A stretch of DNA of 23,655 nt from CBDUZS01 sp965371785 (GCA_965371785.1 CBDUZS010000041.1:1-23655), one strand, 5' to 3'. Positions 8,547 to 17,808 are shown, numbered from the stretch's first letter. Made by a program: numbers and translations. Notes: a model not told the origin generated them from the sequence alone.

Positions 8547-9074
8547 GTGAAGATCCTTAGCATCACGGCAGTACTCCTGATAGCGGCACTCCCCCTCGCC
8601 CTCGCGGGAGATGACCCTGTTGTCGGCGGTTCGGCAACTGTTAAGATTCAAAGCCAGCACGTCTTCCCCAGGCCGGTGTTCTACGCAACGCCGGTTGGAG
8701 AGCTGGAGTTCGGCAATACCGTTACCATTCTCGAGGAGAGCAGCGACTGGTTCAGGGTCTTGACATCCAGCGGCATTACAGGCTGGGTTCATGCCACTTC
8801 TCTCACCGGAGCGGTTCTCAGCGGTGGACAGATCGGATCCGGTTCAGGGGAAGTCACCAGCGATGAGATCATGCTGGCCGGACGCGGGTTCAACTCCGAT
8901 GTAGAGAACTCGTACAAGAACAGCCACCCGGAGCTTGTTTTCGATGTTGTAGATCAGATGGAAGCTTTCGATGTCTCACCTGAAGAGATATACAGCTTCC
9001 TGGTCGAGGGCAGGCTAATATCGGGGGACGAACCTCCTGGGGCTCCTGCTCCCTCCTCGGGGGGTGAACGCTAA
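8547..9074 (+). CDS. Secreted bacterial SH3-domain protein
   Basis: 175 residues with a signal peptide (about 1-20, ending L-A-L-A-G). A bacterial SH3 (SH3b) domain spans about 30-92, with the typical ending G-W-V-H-A-T-S-L. After a Gly/Ser linker there is a helical segment (about 108-160) containing V-D-Q-M-E-A-F-D-V-S-P-E-E-I, and a Pro/Ser-rich tail. SH3b domains commonly bind cell-wall peptides. The start is GTG with GGAGCGGAGG upstream. Its TAA overlaps the ATG of the M48 protease by one base, suggesting that the two products act together in the periplasm. The C-terminal helical part is not recognised. Confidence 0.8.
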   Translation: MKILSITAVLLIAALPLALAGDDPVVGGSATVKIQSQHVFPRPVFYATPVGELEFGNTVTILEESSDWFRVLTSSGITGWVHATSLTGAVLSGGQIGSGSGEVTSDEIMLAGRGFNSDVENSYKNSHPELVFDVVDQMEAFDVSPEEIYSFLVEGRLISGDEPPGAPAPSSGGER

Positions 9075-10093
9075 TGATGCCTCTAGTATTAATGCTTCTC
9101 CCATCCCTTCTCGGCTTCGGTCTGGGAGACCTCGTCGACATCATCGAAAGCGATGAGGTCGAAAGCGCTGTAAACGTTGTCGAATCCTTCAGTGCCGCTT
9201 CCCGCAGGATCACAGCCACCGAGGAGTACTATCTCGGACGATCGGTTGCGGCAAACGTCCTGGGAATCTACACTCCCCTGGAATCAGAGGGCTTGCAGAA
9301 CTACATCAACGTCGCGGGTTCCACTCTGGCATGCTTCACACCAAAGCCGGCGATTTTCGGCGGTTACCATTTCCTGGTCGTGGACAGCGATGATATCAAC
9401 GCCCTGGCCTGCCCCGGCGGATGCATATTCATCTGCACCGGGCTTCTCGATCTCGCCGACAACGAGGAGGAACTTGCCTGCATCCTGGCACATGAGCTCG
9501 CTCACGTATCTCTCGAGCATGGTATCAACTCGATCAGCAGCGCCAGATGGACCAGTGCATTCACAACACTCGGAACCGAAGCGATATCCCATATGGGAAG
9601 CAACGAGTTGCAGGAGGCAACAGAGAACTATGGCGATATCGTAGAGGACATAACGACCAACCTGATAACAAGAGGTTACAGCAGGGATTCGGAGAAGCAG
9701 GCTGACAGCCTTGCACTGTACATAGCCGCTGCTGCCGGATACGATCCCGGCGCAATGGTCTCCGTTCTCGAAAAGATGTCCGAGGTAACCGATCGCTCCG
9801 GACCAGGCTTCTGGCAGACCCACCCATCACCGGAGGACAGGATCGACTACGTGGAAGAAATCCTTGATTCCGGTGGCTTCCCGGATGTTCCCGCAGAAGA
9901 TATCGCCGTCAGAACGGACAGGTTCCTGAGTGCTACCGCAGGAAGCTGGGAATCCTCTTCTGCAACCGGCGCCAGCGGGTCGGGAAGCAGCGCAGGAAGT
10001 GGTTCGTCCACTCCGGACACTTCCACAGGTCGGGGAGGTACAGCAGGATCCTCGGGAGAATCCGGATCATCGCCTTCGGGTGAAAGACAGTAA
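9074..10093 (+). CDS. Periplasmic M48-family zinc metalloprotease
   Basis: 339 residues. A hydrophobic N-terminus (about 1-17) acts as signal peptide. The zinc site is HELAH (His140, Glu141, His144) with the third ligand Glu207 in S-E-K-Q-A-D, and the family's H-P-S-P-E-D-R-I motif follows, so the enzyme looks active. This is the layout of BepA/YfgC-like M48 proteases that clear misfolded envelope proteins. The last 50 or so residues are a Ser/Gly-rich low-complexity tail, which is unusual. It is translationally coupled to the SH3b protein upstream. Confidence 0.92.
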   Translation: MMPLVLMLLPSLLGFGLGDLVDIIESDEVESAVNVVESFSAASRRITATEEYYLGRSVAANVLGIYTPLESEGLQNYINVAGSTLACFTPKPAIFGGYHFLVVDSDDINALACPGGCIFICTGLLDLADNEEELACILAHELAHVSLEHGINSISSARWTSAFTTLGTEAISHMGSNELQEATENYGDIVEDITTNLITRGYSRDSEKQADSLALYIAAAAGYDPGAMVSVLEKMSEVTDRSGPGFWQTHPSPEDRIDYVEEILDSGGFPDVPAEDIAVRTDRFLSATAGSWESSSATGASGSGSSAGSGSSTPDTSTGRGGTAGSSGESGSSPSGERQ

Positions 10094-10101
10094 TACGCCT
10101 G

Positions 10102-10893
10102 ATGAGAAGCCGGGTCGCTCTGCTTCCTGCAATCTGTATTCTTTCTTGCGGGACCCATGATCCGGCAACATCAGGCTCTGCTCAGGTTCCCCACGCACTG
10201 CAGCTTACCGCAGTGGTTATCGCGATCTTTCCCCACGATTCCACGGCTTTCACACAGGGTCTGGAAATGAATGATGGCAATCTGTTCGAGAGCACGGGCC
10301 GCTACACCCATTCCACCCTTCGTGAAGTGGACCTCCTCACCGGGGAAATCCTCAGATACGTTGCCCTCCCGGCTTCCGTATTCGGAGAAGGGCTGACGTT
10401 TTCAAACGGGGAGATACTCGTACTGACATGGCATTCGCGCAGGGTTTTCCGCTACGACCCTGAAACCTTCGAGAAGCTGGGGGAGTTCCACTGCGAGACC
10501 GACGGGTGGGGAATCTGCAGGTCTGAGGATTTCCTGATCACCACCGATGGGAGCGACCTTCTCCATTTCCGCGATCCACTGACTTTCGCAGCCATTTTCA
10601 CCGTGGCGGTTACAATGGACGGCATACCTCAGTACTTCCTGAACGAACTCGAGTACCATGAAGGCTACGTCTACGCGAACAAGTGGCAGACTCCCAGTAT
10701 TCTCAAGATCGATCCGGAGAGCGGAGCGGTTGCGGCAGTAATAGATGCCTCAAACCTGGTTGAAGAAGTCAGCGGGCCTGGTGTGGGTGTAATGAACGGA
10801 ATAGCCTGGAATCCGGAAGAAGGGGCATTTCTCGTAACGGGAAAGAACTGGCCGAGTCTCTTTCTAGTCGATTTCGTCCCGGTCAGTCGATGA
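10102..10893 (+). CDS. Lipoprotein glutaminyl-peptide cyclotransferase
   Basis: 263 residues. A short lipoprotein signal ends at a lipobox with Cys16 (I-L-S-C). The rest is a five-bladed-propeller-type sequence characteristic of plant/bacterial glutaminyl cyclases (Glu_cyclase_2 family): F-T-Q-G-L-E near residue 52, F-G-E-G-L-T, the N-E-L-E-Y region and V-M-N-G-I-A-W near the end. The enzyme turns N-terminal Gln into pyroglutamate, protecting exported proteins from aminopeptidases. It follows the M48 protease by eight bases, so it probably belongs to the same envelope operon. Its stop overlaps the 3' end of the convergent AlkD-like gene by 11 bases. The Shine-Dalgarno site is weak. Confidence 0.88.
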   Translation: MRSRVALLPAICILSCGTHDPATSGSAQVPHALQLTAVVIAIFPHDSTAFTQGLEMNDGNLFESTGRYTHSTLREVDLLTGEILRYVALPASVFGEGLTFSNGEILVLTWHSRRVFRYDPETFEKLGEFHCETDGWGICRSEDFLITTDGSDLLHFRDPLTFAAIFTVAVTMDGIPQYFLNELEYHEGYVYANKWQTPSILKIDPESGAVAAVIDASNLVEEVSGPGVGVMNGIAWNPEEGAFLVTGKNWPSLFLVDFVPVSR

Positions 10894-11575
10894 GACCCTT
10901 TTTGTGTAATATTTTTGCGCCTTCTCTGAAGCTCATGCTGGAGAGTTTGTGGCGATTCGTCTTCAGGAAATCGACAACTGCATCGGGGGCCGTTTTGGAA
11001 TACTCTCTGAGTGCCCAGCCGATTGCCTTCCGGATGTAGTTCTCGGTTTCGTGAGCTCTCTTCAGGCAGAAACCGAACAGCATGCCTTTGTCCGTCTGCT
11101 CTTTATGCTTGTTCTGGCAGATAATTGCGGTGCGTCTCTTCCACATGTTCTCGTCGTTCACCCACTGGTGCATGATCAGCGCGATGGTCTCCTTGTGATC
11201 GAGGAGGATTCTCCCAACGCAGTGCTGAGCGATCTCGTCGACGAAATCCCACCAAGCTCCCTCACGTATCAGTCTCTCGAAGAGGGGCAGATGCGATGGT
11301 GTCAGAAACTTCGGAAAACTCCTTGCGTAAGAGATTGCCAGGTACTTCTCCTCCCTGCCGGGCATGTGCCAGAGCTCGAGTACGTTGTTCTTGTAAGCTT
11401 TTGCAGCAACAGGTGAGTACTGCTCGATGAGCTTCTCGAGAACCTTGTCTCTCTCCTTCTTCTGAACACCGAAGAAGGGCGTATCGGTTTTCATGTAGCT
11501 GGCCATCGATGCGGCCTTCTCAGGATCAGCGAGTTTCGTTAGTTCGTTCTCCGCAAGTTTGCCGATGGTTGTCAT
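10883..11575 (-). CDS. AlkD-like DNA alkylation repair glycosylase
   Basis: 230 residues of HEAT-like helices. Using the ATG at 11575, the sequence has Trp109 and Asp113 in WWDFVDE and Arg148 in W-K-R-R-T, the same numbers as the catalytic residues described for Bacillus cereus AlkD. AlkD removes N3- and N7-alkylated purines without base flipping. A TTG five codons upstream keeps the frame open, but the AAAGGGG Shine-Dalgarno lies between the two, so ATG is preferred. The gene stands alone, tail to tail with the cyclotransferase. Confidence 0.93.
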   Translation of the reverse strand: MTTIGKLAENELTKLADPEKAASMASYMKTDTPFFGVQKKERDKVLEKLIEQYSPVAAKAYKNNVLELWHMPGREEKYLAISYARSFPKFLTPSHLPLFERLIREGAWWDFVDEIAQHCVGRILLDHKETIALIMHQWVNDENMWKRRTAIICQNKHKEQTDKGMLFGFCLKRAHETENYIRKAIGWALREYSKTAPDAVVDFLKTNRHKLSSMSFREGAKILHKKGLID

Positions 11576-11701
11576 CGTGACCCCTTTCAAATCTTAGGAA
11601 AACGCTATGAAAAGAATCAGGAGCCCGCAAGGGCTTGATCTAACACGGTTATTTCAGCAGTATCGGGTGTTGCCCCGGAACCCGGAGAGGAGGAACAATC
11701 C

Positions 11702-11830
11702 ATGTGTGATGGCGACAACGGATGCTGCTGTGATGTACCGATCACGAAGAAACAGAAACCTCCCGAGACTGCGCCGGAACAGGTAACTGAAAGCCATGAC
11801 GAATCGGTCCGGTACTCGAATCAGGGCTGA
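11702..11830 (+). CDS. Small Cys-rich protein, 42 residues, unknown function
   Basis: ATG at 11702 has a strong GGAGAGGAGG Shine-Dalgarno seven bases upstream and opens a 42-codon frame ending TGA at 11828. The N-terminus is M-C-D-G-D-N-G-C-C-C-D-V-P, with four Cys in the first ten residues, followed by a hydrophilic K/E/P-rich tail. There is no signal peptide. The Cys cluster suggests metal or iron-sulphur binding, which is inference. It ends 13 bases before the stop of the convergent receptor gene; a GGGCTG-AGGA-CAGCCC hairpin (11824-11839) covers its stop codon. I do not recognise the family. Confidence 0.55.
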   Translation: MCDGDNGCCCDVPITKKQKPPETAPEQVTESHDESVRYSNQG

Positions 11831-11843
11831 GGACAGCCCCCTC

Positions 11844-14510
11844 TCACCATTCCAGGGATAGTCCGAATAGAATGTGCCTTGCCGGCGACCACGCTGCCGG
11901 ATTGTTCATGTCCCCACCCGGATAACCGCTCTCCTCGTAAAGACCTGTATCGTAAATACGTTCGATATTTTTGCGATTGAAGAGGTTGAAGATTGTGAAT
12001 TCACCTCTCAGCGTGATCTGGCCAAGCCATACCTTCCGCGAAAGCCTGAGATCCGTCCTCATCGTTGCCGGGTATCGTTCAGTGTTGATGAGAGGAAGCG
12101 CCGAGCCTCCTGAAGGTGGGCTGTAGGGAAAACCGCTTCCCCACGTCCAGTCAACGCCTGCGGTGGCTCCCTCGAGTATCCTGATTCCTCCTAATACCGG
12201 GCCGTCTCCCTGCTGAAAACTCAGATCGATGTGAGCGCTTGCATTGTGTCTCTGATCCCAGTCGAGGTAGTTGTCCTTGGTTGGAGATAACGTATAACCT
12301 TCGATGTAGTATTCGTACTGCTCGTCGGGAGAAGAGTACCTGCCCTTAACAAGGGAGAAAGAGTAACTCACGTTACCCGACAGGATTCCACCCGGACGTC
12401 TTGACAGCGTTACCTCGATGCCCTTTGCAGTGCCGTGGCTGTCTTCGTTCTCGTAGAGGTAGTAATAGTTGTACTCCTCGTTGAAGTTCTCCGCCGCTCT
12501 GACGAGCCCGGTCATGTCCTTGTAGAAGGCTGAGAAGGCAATCGTAGTAAGATCGTCAAAGAGGTGTCTGAGACCTGCCTCGTAACCGATCGTCCTCTCG
12601 GGTTCGAGATTGGGATTTCCGACCAGCGAGTATGCTCCGGAGATGTTGTAGTCCGTTTCCATGAACATCTGGTTGAGGCTGGGCATCTGGAAGTAATGAC
12701 CATAGGTTGCGAAGAAGACATCGTTCTCCGTCACGGGGTGCGTGATTCCGAATCTGGGACTTATCTGGTACTTTGGCGCAACATCGACCTCCCGGCCTTC
12801 CTCCGCATCGAATTCACTGCAATTCGGATTGAACCAGTCAAACCTCGCACCCAGGTTCATTACCATCCCGCCGGAAAAGTTCGCCTTGCTCTGGACGTAT
12901 GCTCCACCCGCGCTGGGATATGCGTCCCACTGTCCCACGATTATGCTGGCGACGTCCTCCGCGTAGACACTGTAGTCGTATATGTCGTAATAACGCCCCT
13001 CGATACCGAACTTCATCTGGTGCCTGGGATTCAGCATGGCCGTCAGATCAACGATTCCCGTGGCAACAGTGCTTCTGGATTCCAGCCATACGTTCTGGTG
13101 CATGCCGGTATGATAGAACCCCAGACTATCCGCAACACGCTCTCCGGGTGTGAAGAAGGCAAGCCAGTCGAAGGGATCGTATCCTTCTCCAACGTAGCCT
13201 CCCTCTTCGGTCCGGATTCTTCTCCAGTGGTCGAATTCTGTCTGGTTCACCTTGACCTCTAGAATGGACTCCTCTCCCAGCATCTGCGTGAGAGATCCCG
13301 TGATTCCGAGAATCTCATTGAACCTGACGGGAAGGGCGTAGTCGGGGTTTTCGCCGAGATAAGGTGTGGCTCCGATGTACTCGACCTGATCCAGTCGAGA
13401 CCATATCCACTCGTCCCAGCCCATTTCACGGTAAGTGTAGTAGGCTGAGAAAGAAATGCCTGTCCGCAGCGTGGGGCGGTAGGTAAGCCTGGCCATTCCG
13501 GACCAGTCGTTGAGCCAGTTGTTCTCCCAGTAGTCCCTGCTGTCGAGGAAATTGTAACCGCTTTTCTGCCATTCACCCGCGGCGAAAAAACTTGCTTCAC
13601 CGGGAACGTCGATCCCGATAGCGGGAAGGAGCACTTCGGTCAGGGGTTCCGGTCCGCCAATAGATGCGGTGACGTTAGTGCAGTTATTCCTGAAATTATC
13701 GTTCTCGGACGGGGTTTCATACCCCGATGAGGATTCCTCTCCCCGCAGGCTTATGAAATCCCCCCCACGAAATCGCATGGTGCCCGAGTACTCGTCTCCC
13801 CCCTCCATTGATACGAGGTTTACAATACCGGACATCGCGTTACCGTACTCCGAGCCGAAACCCCCGGTTATCACCGAAGCCTCCGATATGGCTGCCAGGG
13901 GAATACTGACGACAAAGACGTTCGTGATGGGAGAACGAAGAGGAATTCCGTCGAGAAGAAATGCAACTTCTCCAACCCTTCCTCCCCTTACGTGAATACC
14001 TCCCCCCCGGGAAATGATTCCGGCCTGCCTGTCGACAAGATCCAGGACTCCCGCTACCGGCATGGTGTTTATCTCCTCGGCATCGATAACGACTATCGTG
14101 GAGGGTACGTCCTGGAGTATCAGATTCCTTTGATCTGTAACCTGTACTACCGTCCAGCCAACGGCCTCGGAGTCGAGCACGAAATCGATTCTTGTGATCT
14201 GGTCGGCTACAACGGATACTCCCTCTTTGGTGAAGTCAGACTTTCCGACCATACGCGCGGTCACGGTGTAAGACCCGGGAATAAGGCCATGAATGAAGTA
14301 CTCGCCGTTCGCGTCGGTTACGGCTCCGAGTGGAGTATCTTCGATCATGACGCTGGCGCCGATGACGGGGGCTTCCGAGGTGTCCCTGACCTGGCCTGCT
14401 ATCGTCCCCGTAGTGCCTGCGAACGCCGAAGAAACAACGAGTACAAGCAACAGGATTGGGAATGAACAAATCAGTGAACCGTTCCCGATTCTAATGGCTT
14501 TCTTCTGCAT
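11844..14510 (-). CDS. TonB-dependent outer-membrane receptor with carboxypeptidase-regulatory-like domain
   Basis: 888 residues. Signal peptide about 1-31, then a carboxypeptidase-regulatory-like (beta-sandwich) domain about 33-112, a TonB-box-like stretch (W-T-V-V-Q-V-T, about 118-124), a plug domain about 130-235 containing the I-H-V-R-G-G-R and L-D-G-I-P-L motifs, and a long beta-barrel ending in Trp, as outer-membrane barrels do. It would import a ligand across the outer membrane using TonB/ExbBD energy. The ligand is not evident. The start ATG has GGAGGAG upstream. It diverges from the S41-like lipoprotein gene across a 126-base gap. This domain order is common in FCB-group bacteria. 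Confidence 0.94.
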   Translation of the reverse strand: MQKKAIRIGNGSLICSFPILLLVLVVSSAFAGTTGTIAGQVRDTSEAPVIGASVMIEDTPLGAVTDANGEYFIHGLIPGSYTVTARMVGKSDFTKEGVSVVADQITRIDFVLDSEAVGWTVVQVTDQRNLILQDVPSTIVVIDAEEINTMPVAGVLDLVDRQAGIISRGGGIHVRGGRVGEVAFLLDGIPLRSPITNVFVVSIPLAAISEASVITGGFGSEYGNAMSGIVNLVSMEGGDEYSGTMRFRGGDFISLRGEESSSGYETPSENDNFRNNCTNVTASIGGPEPLTEVLLPAIGIDVPGEASFFAAGEWQKSGYNFLDSRDYWENNWLNDWSGMARLTYRPTLRTGISFSAYYTYREMGWDEWIWSRLDQVEYIGATPYLGENPDYALPVRFNEILGITGSLTQMLGEESILEVKVNQTEFDHWRRIRTEEGGYVGEGYDPFDWLAFFTPGERVADSLGFYHTGMHQNVWLESRSTVATGIVDLTAMLNPRHQMKFGIEGRYYDIYDYSVYAEDVASIIVGQWDAYPSAGGAYVQSKANFSGGMVMNLGARFDWFNPNCSEFDAEEGREVDVAPKYQISPRFGITHPVTENDVFFATYGHYFQMPSLNQMFMETDYNISGAYSLVGNPNLEPERTIGYEAGLRHLFDDLTTIAFSAFYKDMTGLVRAAENFNEEYNYYYLYENEDSHGTAKGIEVTLSRRPGGILSGNVSYSFSLVKGRYSSPDEQYEYYIEGYTLSPTKDNYLDWDQRHNASAHIDLSFQQGDGPVLGGIRILEGATAGVDWTWGSGFPYSPPSGGSALPLINTERYPATMRTDLRLSRKVWLGQITLRGEFTIFNLFNRKNIERIYDTGLYEESGYPGGDMNNPAAWSPARHILFGLSLEW

Positions 14511-14636
14511 GAAACTCCTCCAGGGTGTGTTTACATTTCCCCTACTATCTGCATAGACTCCCGAAAGGAACAGCCTTATGTTGTACGGGACGAAACACTG
14601 TATGAACCATAATCCATTCCCCTGGGAGGAATTCCT

Positions 14637-15704
14637 GTGAGAAATAACAGCCGTAACAACGGTTTACTCCTGTCTCTGGTTGCAGCTGCCACGCTTTCAC
14701 TCGTTCTCAGCTCCGCATGCTTCGAGAACCCCGCCACACATGAATTACCCGGTGATCTCGTTGCCCAGTTCGAACTCCTCTGCGAGACCTTCGATCAGGA
14801 CTACACAGGCTTCTCCACGAGGAATATCGACTGGGATGCCCTCTGCGACGCTTACATAGCTCAGGTTGAGGCAGCGGAGACATCCGATGATCTGATGGTA
14901 ATTCTGACGGAAATGCTGGGAGAGCTCGAAGACGCGGATATTATGCTGACTACTCCGGATACTCTGAATCCTCTGATCCCCACGTACGTTCCGACAATTG
15001 AAGAGAACTTCGATACGGATCTCATTCTGGAGATCCTCGGTGAATGGGAGTTCGCCTGGAACGACACGATCTTCGGGTGGGGGGACTGCTTCGTAAACGA
15101 TTCCATCCCCTACATGCTGTTCCAGCAGATGAGCTTTAATCAGAGTACGTTCGATGCCGTCTTCGAGGAGTTCGTTGACAGTCCCGGCATGATCATCGAT
15201 ATGAGAATGTGCAGTTACACCAATTCTGGAACGTCCTTTTTCATCGTGAAGCGTTTCCCCTACAAGACTACAAAAGTCTACTACCTCCAGTGGCGAAGCG
15301 GCCCGGGGCATGATGATTTCTCCGAACCCGAAGCCGTCTACCGTACCCAGAGGGGTGCCTGGCAGTTCAGCGACAGGCCGGTTGCCGTACTGATAGGTGA
15401 GTTCTGCTCGGGGAATACCGAGGGTTTCATTCAAGCGATGGGAGCGATGCCGAACGTGACTCTGATAGGAGACACAACACTCGGTCTGAATATCGGAGGT
15501 TCAGTATACAGTTACTCCCTCGGTTCGGGCTACGGCTTCAAGATGCCATGGCGGACCTGGCTGGATCTCGACCTCGAGTACATAGAGAACAGCGGTGTCC
15601 CGCCGGACATCTACGTCGAAGCCACCGAAGCGGATTTCGCGGCGGGAATAGACCCTATTTACGACTACGCTGTGGAATGGATCATCTCGCAGACGGGCTA
15701 CTAG
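14637..15704 (+). CDS. S41-like (C-terminal processing peptidase family) lipoprotein
   Basis: 355 residues with a lipoprotein signal ending L-S-S-A-C (Cys28). An N-terminal helical region (about 40-95) with F-D-x-D-Y-x-x-F resembles the start of S41/tricorn-core proteins. The later part has R-P-V-A-V-L-I-G-E-F-C-S-G-N-T-E-G-F followed by G-D-T-T-L-G, matching the S41 core in which the Ser (here Ser258) is the nucleophile; the usual S-A-A-E context is altered to S-G-N-T-E. No PDZ domain is visible. The start is GTG with GGGAGGA eight bases upstream. Family membership is likely; catalytic activity is less sure because of the altered serine context. Confidence 0.72.
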   Translation: MRNNSRNNGLLLSLVAAATLSLVLSSACFENPATHELPGDLVAQFELLCETFDQDYTGFSTRNIDWDALCDAYIAQVEAAETSDDLMVILTEMLGELEDADIMLTTPDTLNPLIPTYVPTIEENFDTDLILEILGEWEFAWNDTIFGWGDCFVNDSIPYMLFQQMSFNQSTFDAVFEEFVDSPGMIIDMRMCSYTNSGTSFFIVKRFPYKTTKVYYLQWRSGPGHDDFSEPEAVYRTQRGAWQFSDRPVAVLIGEFCSGNTEGFIQAMGAMPNVTLIGDTTLGLNIGGSVYSYSLGSGYGFKMPWRTWLDLDLEYIENSGVPPDIYVEATEADFAAGIDPIYDYAVEWIISQTGY

Positions 15705-15723
15705 CCCCCATCCGGAGACAGGG

Positions 15724-16734
15724 CTAACTTCCGCTTGTCAGAACCACCAGGTATTCTCCATGAACTGCCATGTCCCATGGGTAACCGCTGATGGGAATCT
15801 CTGCAACCACCTGACCGTAAAGCTCGTCGATTACTGTAACCAGGCTGGTTCCGCTTCCTGTGTTGCTGAGAACGTAGAGGTATTGTCCGTTGCTGTCAGC
15901 ACTGACCTTAACCGGGTTTCCTGAAACACTGTAACCACCGCGAGAGGATGGCTCAGGCAGCTCTATCTTCTCTACTCGACCGGAGCTCATTCCCCAATAG
16001 GGTAAGGAAGCAAAGTAGTATCCCTCTTCCGAGTTGAAGGGAGTTACATCGCTTACTGCCGTACCCATGTTTTTAGCCGGGCGGGCAAACATGGGACCCG
16101 TATCGAGTGATACGAACGAATATGCGCCATCCACTTCGGATCCGACCAGGAGGGAATCTTCGCTTAGAGCCATCGTTACACAGGATGGGTTGAGCATCAG
16201 TAAGTCGGAACGTTCGACGTTATACGAAGAAGGATTGATTTCCCTGACGTATTCGTCCTGACCATCTACAGCGTAAATCATGGCATACGGCATCGAACGT
16301 GAACTGCAGAGGGCAACGGTAGATGGACCCGGGGAAAAAATACCGACAACCGTATTCGATGCAACGCTGATATGAATGATCTGTCCACCGGAGCCCAGAA
16401 CGAAAAGGCTTGATCTCGGAGGAGGTGATGTCATGTCGAAAGCAGGCTGCCCGGAACCCGTATCGATAACGAACGAAGTGTCTATGACCATCTCTCCGGA
16501 ATCGATCCTGTACAGCCTGCCGGAGGAGCTGTAGACGAAGAAGAGTGCACTGTTGATCGAGCAGATGCACCTGCCCTCCTCGATGCCCTCGAGTGTGTTC
16601 ACGATAGAGAAATCGGAAGCGCTGATGAACGTGACACTGGATTGTACCGCCCCGCTGACCTCGGTTACAGTGTGACAACCGGATATGCCCAGAACGACAA
16701 CGAACATCAGTATCAGCATTATCTGCATATTCAC
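15724..16734 (-). CDS. Propeller-like (YncE-type) lipoprotein, tandem paralog 3
   Basis: 336 residues from the GTG at 16734, which has GGGGAG close upstream and gives a compact lipoprotein signal (V-V-V-L-G-I-S-G-C) like its two sisters. A frame opening at 16803 would overlap the upstream gene and add atypical residues. The mature protein shows repeated short strands with Y-V-L-S-N-T-G-S-G and A-V-D-G-Q-D-x-Y-V-R-E-I-N-P, as in YncE/NHL-like beta-propellers. It is the last and most diverged of three copies, 34 bases after the previous gene. No catalytic motif is seen; a periplasmic binding or scaffold role is only a guess. Confidence 0.78.
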   Translation of the reverse strand: MNMQIMLILMFVVVLGISGCHTVTEVSGAVQSSVTFISASDFSIVNTLEGIEEGRCICSINSALFFVYSSSGRLYRIDSGEMVIDTSFVIDTGSGQPAFDMTSPPPRSSLFVLGSGGQIIHISVASNTVVGIFSPGPSTVALCSSRSMPYAMIYAVDGQDEYVREINPSSYNVERSDLLMLNPSCVTMALSEDSLLVGSEVDGAYSFVSLDTGPMFARPAKNMGTAVSDVTPFNSEEGYYFASLPYWGMSSGRVEKIELPEPSSRGGYSVSGNPVKVSADSNGQYLYVLSNTGSGTSLVTVIDELYGQVVAEIPISGYPWDMAVHGEYLVVLTSGS

Positions 16735-16768
16735 CAGATCTCCCCGACCTTTCAGTTCCTTCATTGAA

Positions 16769-17782
16769 TCATCCGGCGGTAAGAACGAGAAGATACTCGT
16801 CATCTCCGTGGATTACCATATCCCTGGGATAACCGTTAATGGGAATCTCAGCAACCACCCCACCGAACCACTCGTCGATTATCGTAACAAGACAGCTTCC
16901 GCTTCCGGTGTTGCTCAGTACGAAGAGGTAGTGTCCCGGATTGTCTGCAACGAGTCTAACCGGGTGTCCATCGACACCAAACCTGTTGGCTGCCTGAGGT
17001 CTCTCGATCTTTACAACGGAACCGGAGCCGGAGCCCCATTCAGGACAGGAAGCAAAGTAGTACTCATCTTCAGATGGGAAGGCGATAACATCGTTAACGG
17101 CCTTGGAAACATCCAGTGGAGGACGGGCATACATCGGACCCATATTCAGTATGACAAAGGCAACCGCTTCATCTACTTCGGATCCGACGAGGAGAGAATC
17201 GCCGTCAAGGGCTATCGTTATGCAGGAGGGTGTGAGCCAGAGTACGTCGGATCGAATGATGCTGTGCGAGGAAGGGTCGATCTCCCTGACGTAGTTATCC
17301 TGTCCATCAACCGTGTAGATCATCGTATCCGAAGCTGAATGTGAACTGCAGAGGGCAACGGTGGATGGACCAGGTGAAAAGACACCTGCTACGGAATTCG
17401 AAGCAATACTCACATGAATGATCTGTCCACCGGAACCGAGAACGAAAAGGCTTGATCCCGGAGGAGGTGATGTCATGCCGAATGCAGGCTGCCCGGAACC
17501 CGTGTCGATAACGAAAGAAGTATCAATGACCATCTCATCCGAATCGATCCTGTAAAGCCGTCCAGAGGAGTTGTAGACGAATACCAGGCTGCTGTCCACC
17601 GAGCAGATGGCCCTGCCATCCTCGATACCCTGGAGAGTACTCACGATCGAGAAATCGGACGTGCTTATGAGGGTGATACTGGATTGAATCAATCCGCCAA
17701 CTTCGGTTACACTGTGACAACCGGATATACTCCAAACGGAACCAAGAAGAAGCAGCATCATGAACATCTGAGAACGATTCAT
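16769..17782 (-). CDS. Propeller-like (YncE-type) lipoprotein, tandem paralog 2
   Basis: 337 residues, lipoprotein signal ending S-I-S-G-C (Cys22) followed by H-S-V-T-E-V, the same start as the other two copies. The middle block (G-R-L-Y-R-I-D-S, T-G-S-G-Q-P-A-F-G-M-T-S-P-P-P and F-S-P-G-P-S-T-V-A-L-C-S-S) is nearly invariant among the three. Propeller-like repeats suggest a periplasmic beta-propeller. The start ATG has GGTGG/GGCAGG upstream and lies 26 bases after the stop of paralog 1, so the three are one operon. Function unknown. Confidence 0.8.
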   Translation of the reverse strand: MNRSQMFMMLLLLGSVWSISGCHSVTEVGGLIQSSITLISTSDFSIVSTLQGIEDGRAICSVDSSLVFVYNSSGRLYRIDSDEMVIDTSFVIDTGSGQPAFGMTSPPPGSSLFVLGSGGQIIHVSIASNSVAGVFSPGPSTVALCSSHSASDTMIYTVDGQDNYVREIDPSSHSIIRSDVLWLTPSCITIALDGDSLLVGSEVDEAVAFVILNMGPMYARPPLDVSKAVNDVIAFPSEDEYYFASCPEWGSGSGSVVKIERPQAANRFGVDGHPVRLVADNPGHYLFVLSNTGSGSCLVTIIDEWFGGVVAEIPINGYPRDMVIHGDDEYLLVLTAG

Positions 17783-17808
17783 CCTGCCACCGATCGATCT
17801 ATCCTTCC

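Noticed and set aside
11622..11635. AGCCC-GCAA-GGGCT hairpin as a terminator
   Set aside because: The stem has only five pairs, no T run follows on the plus strand, and no gene ends next to it.
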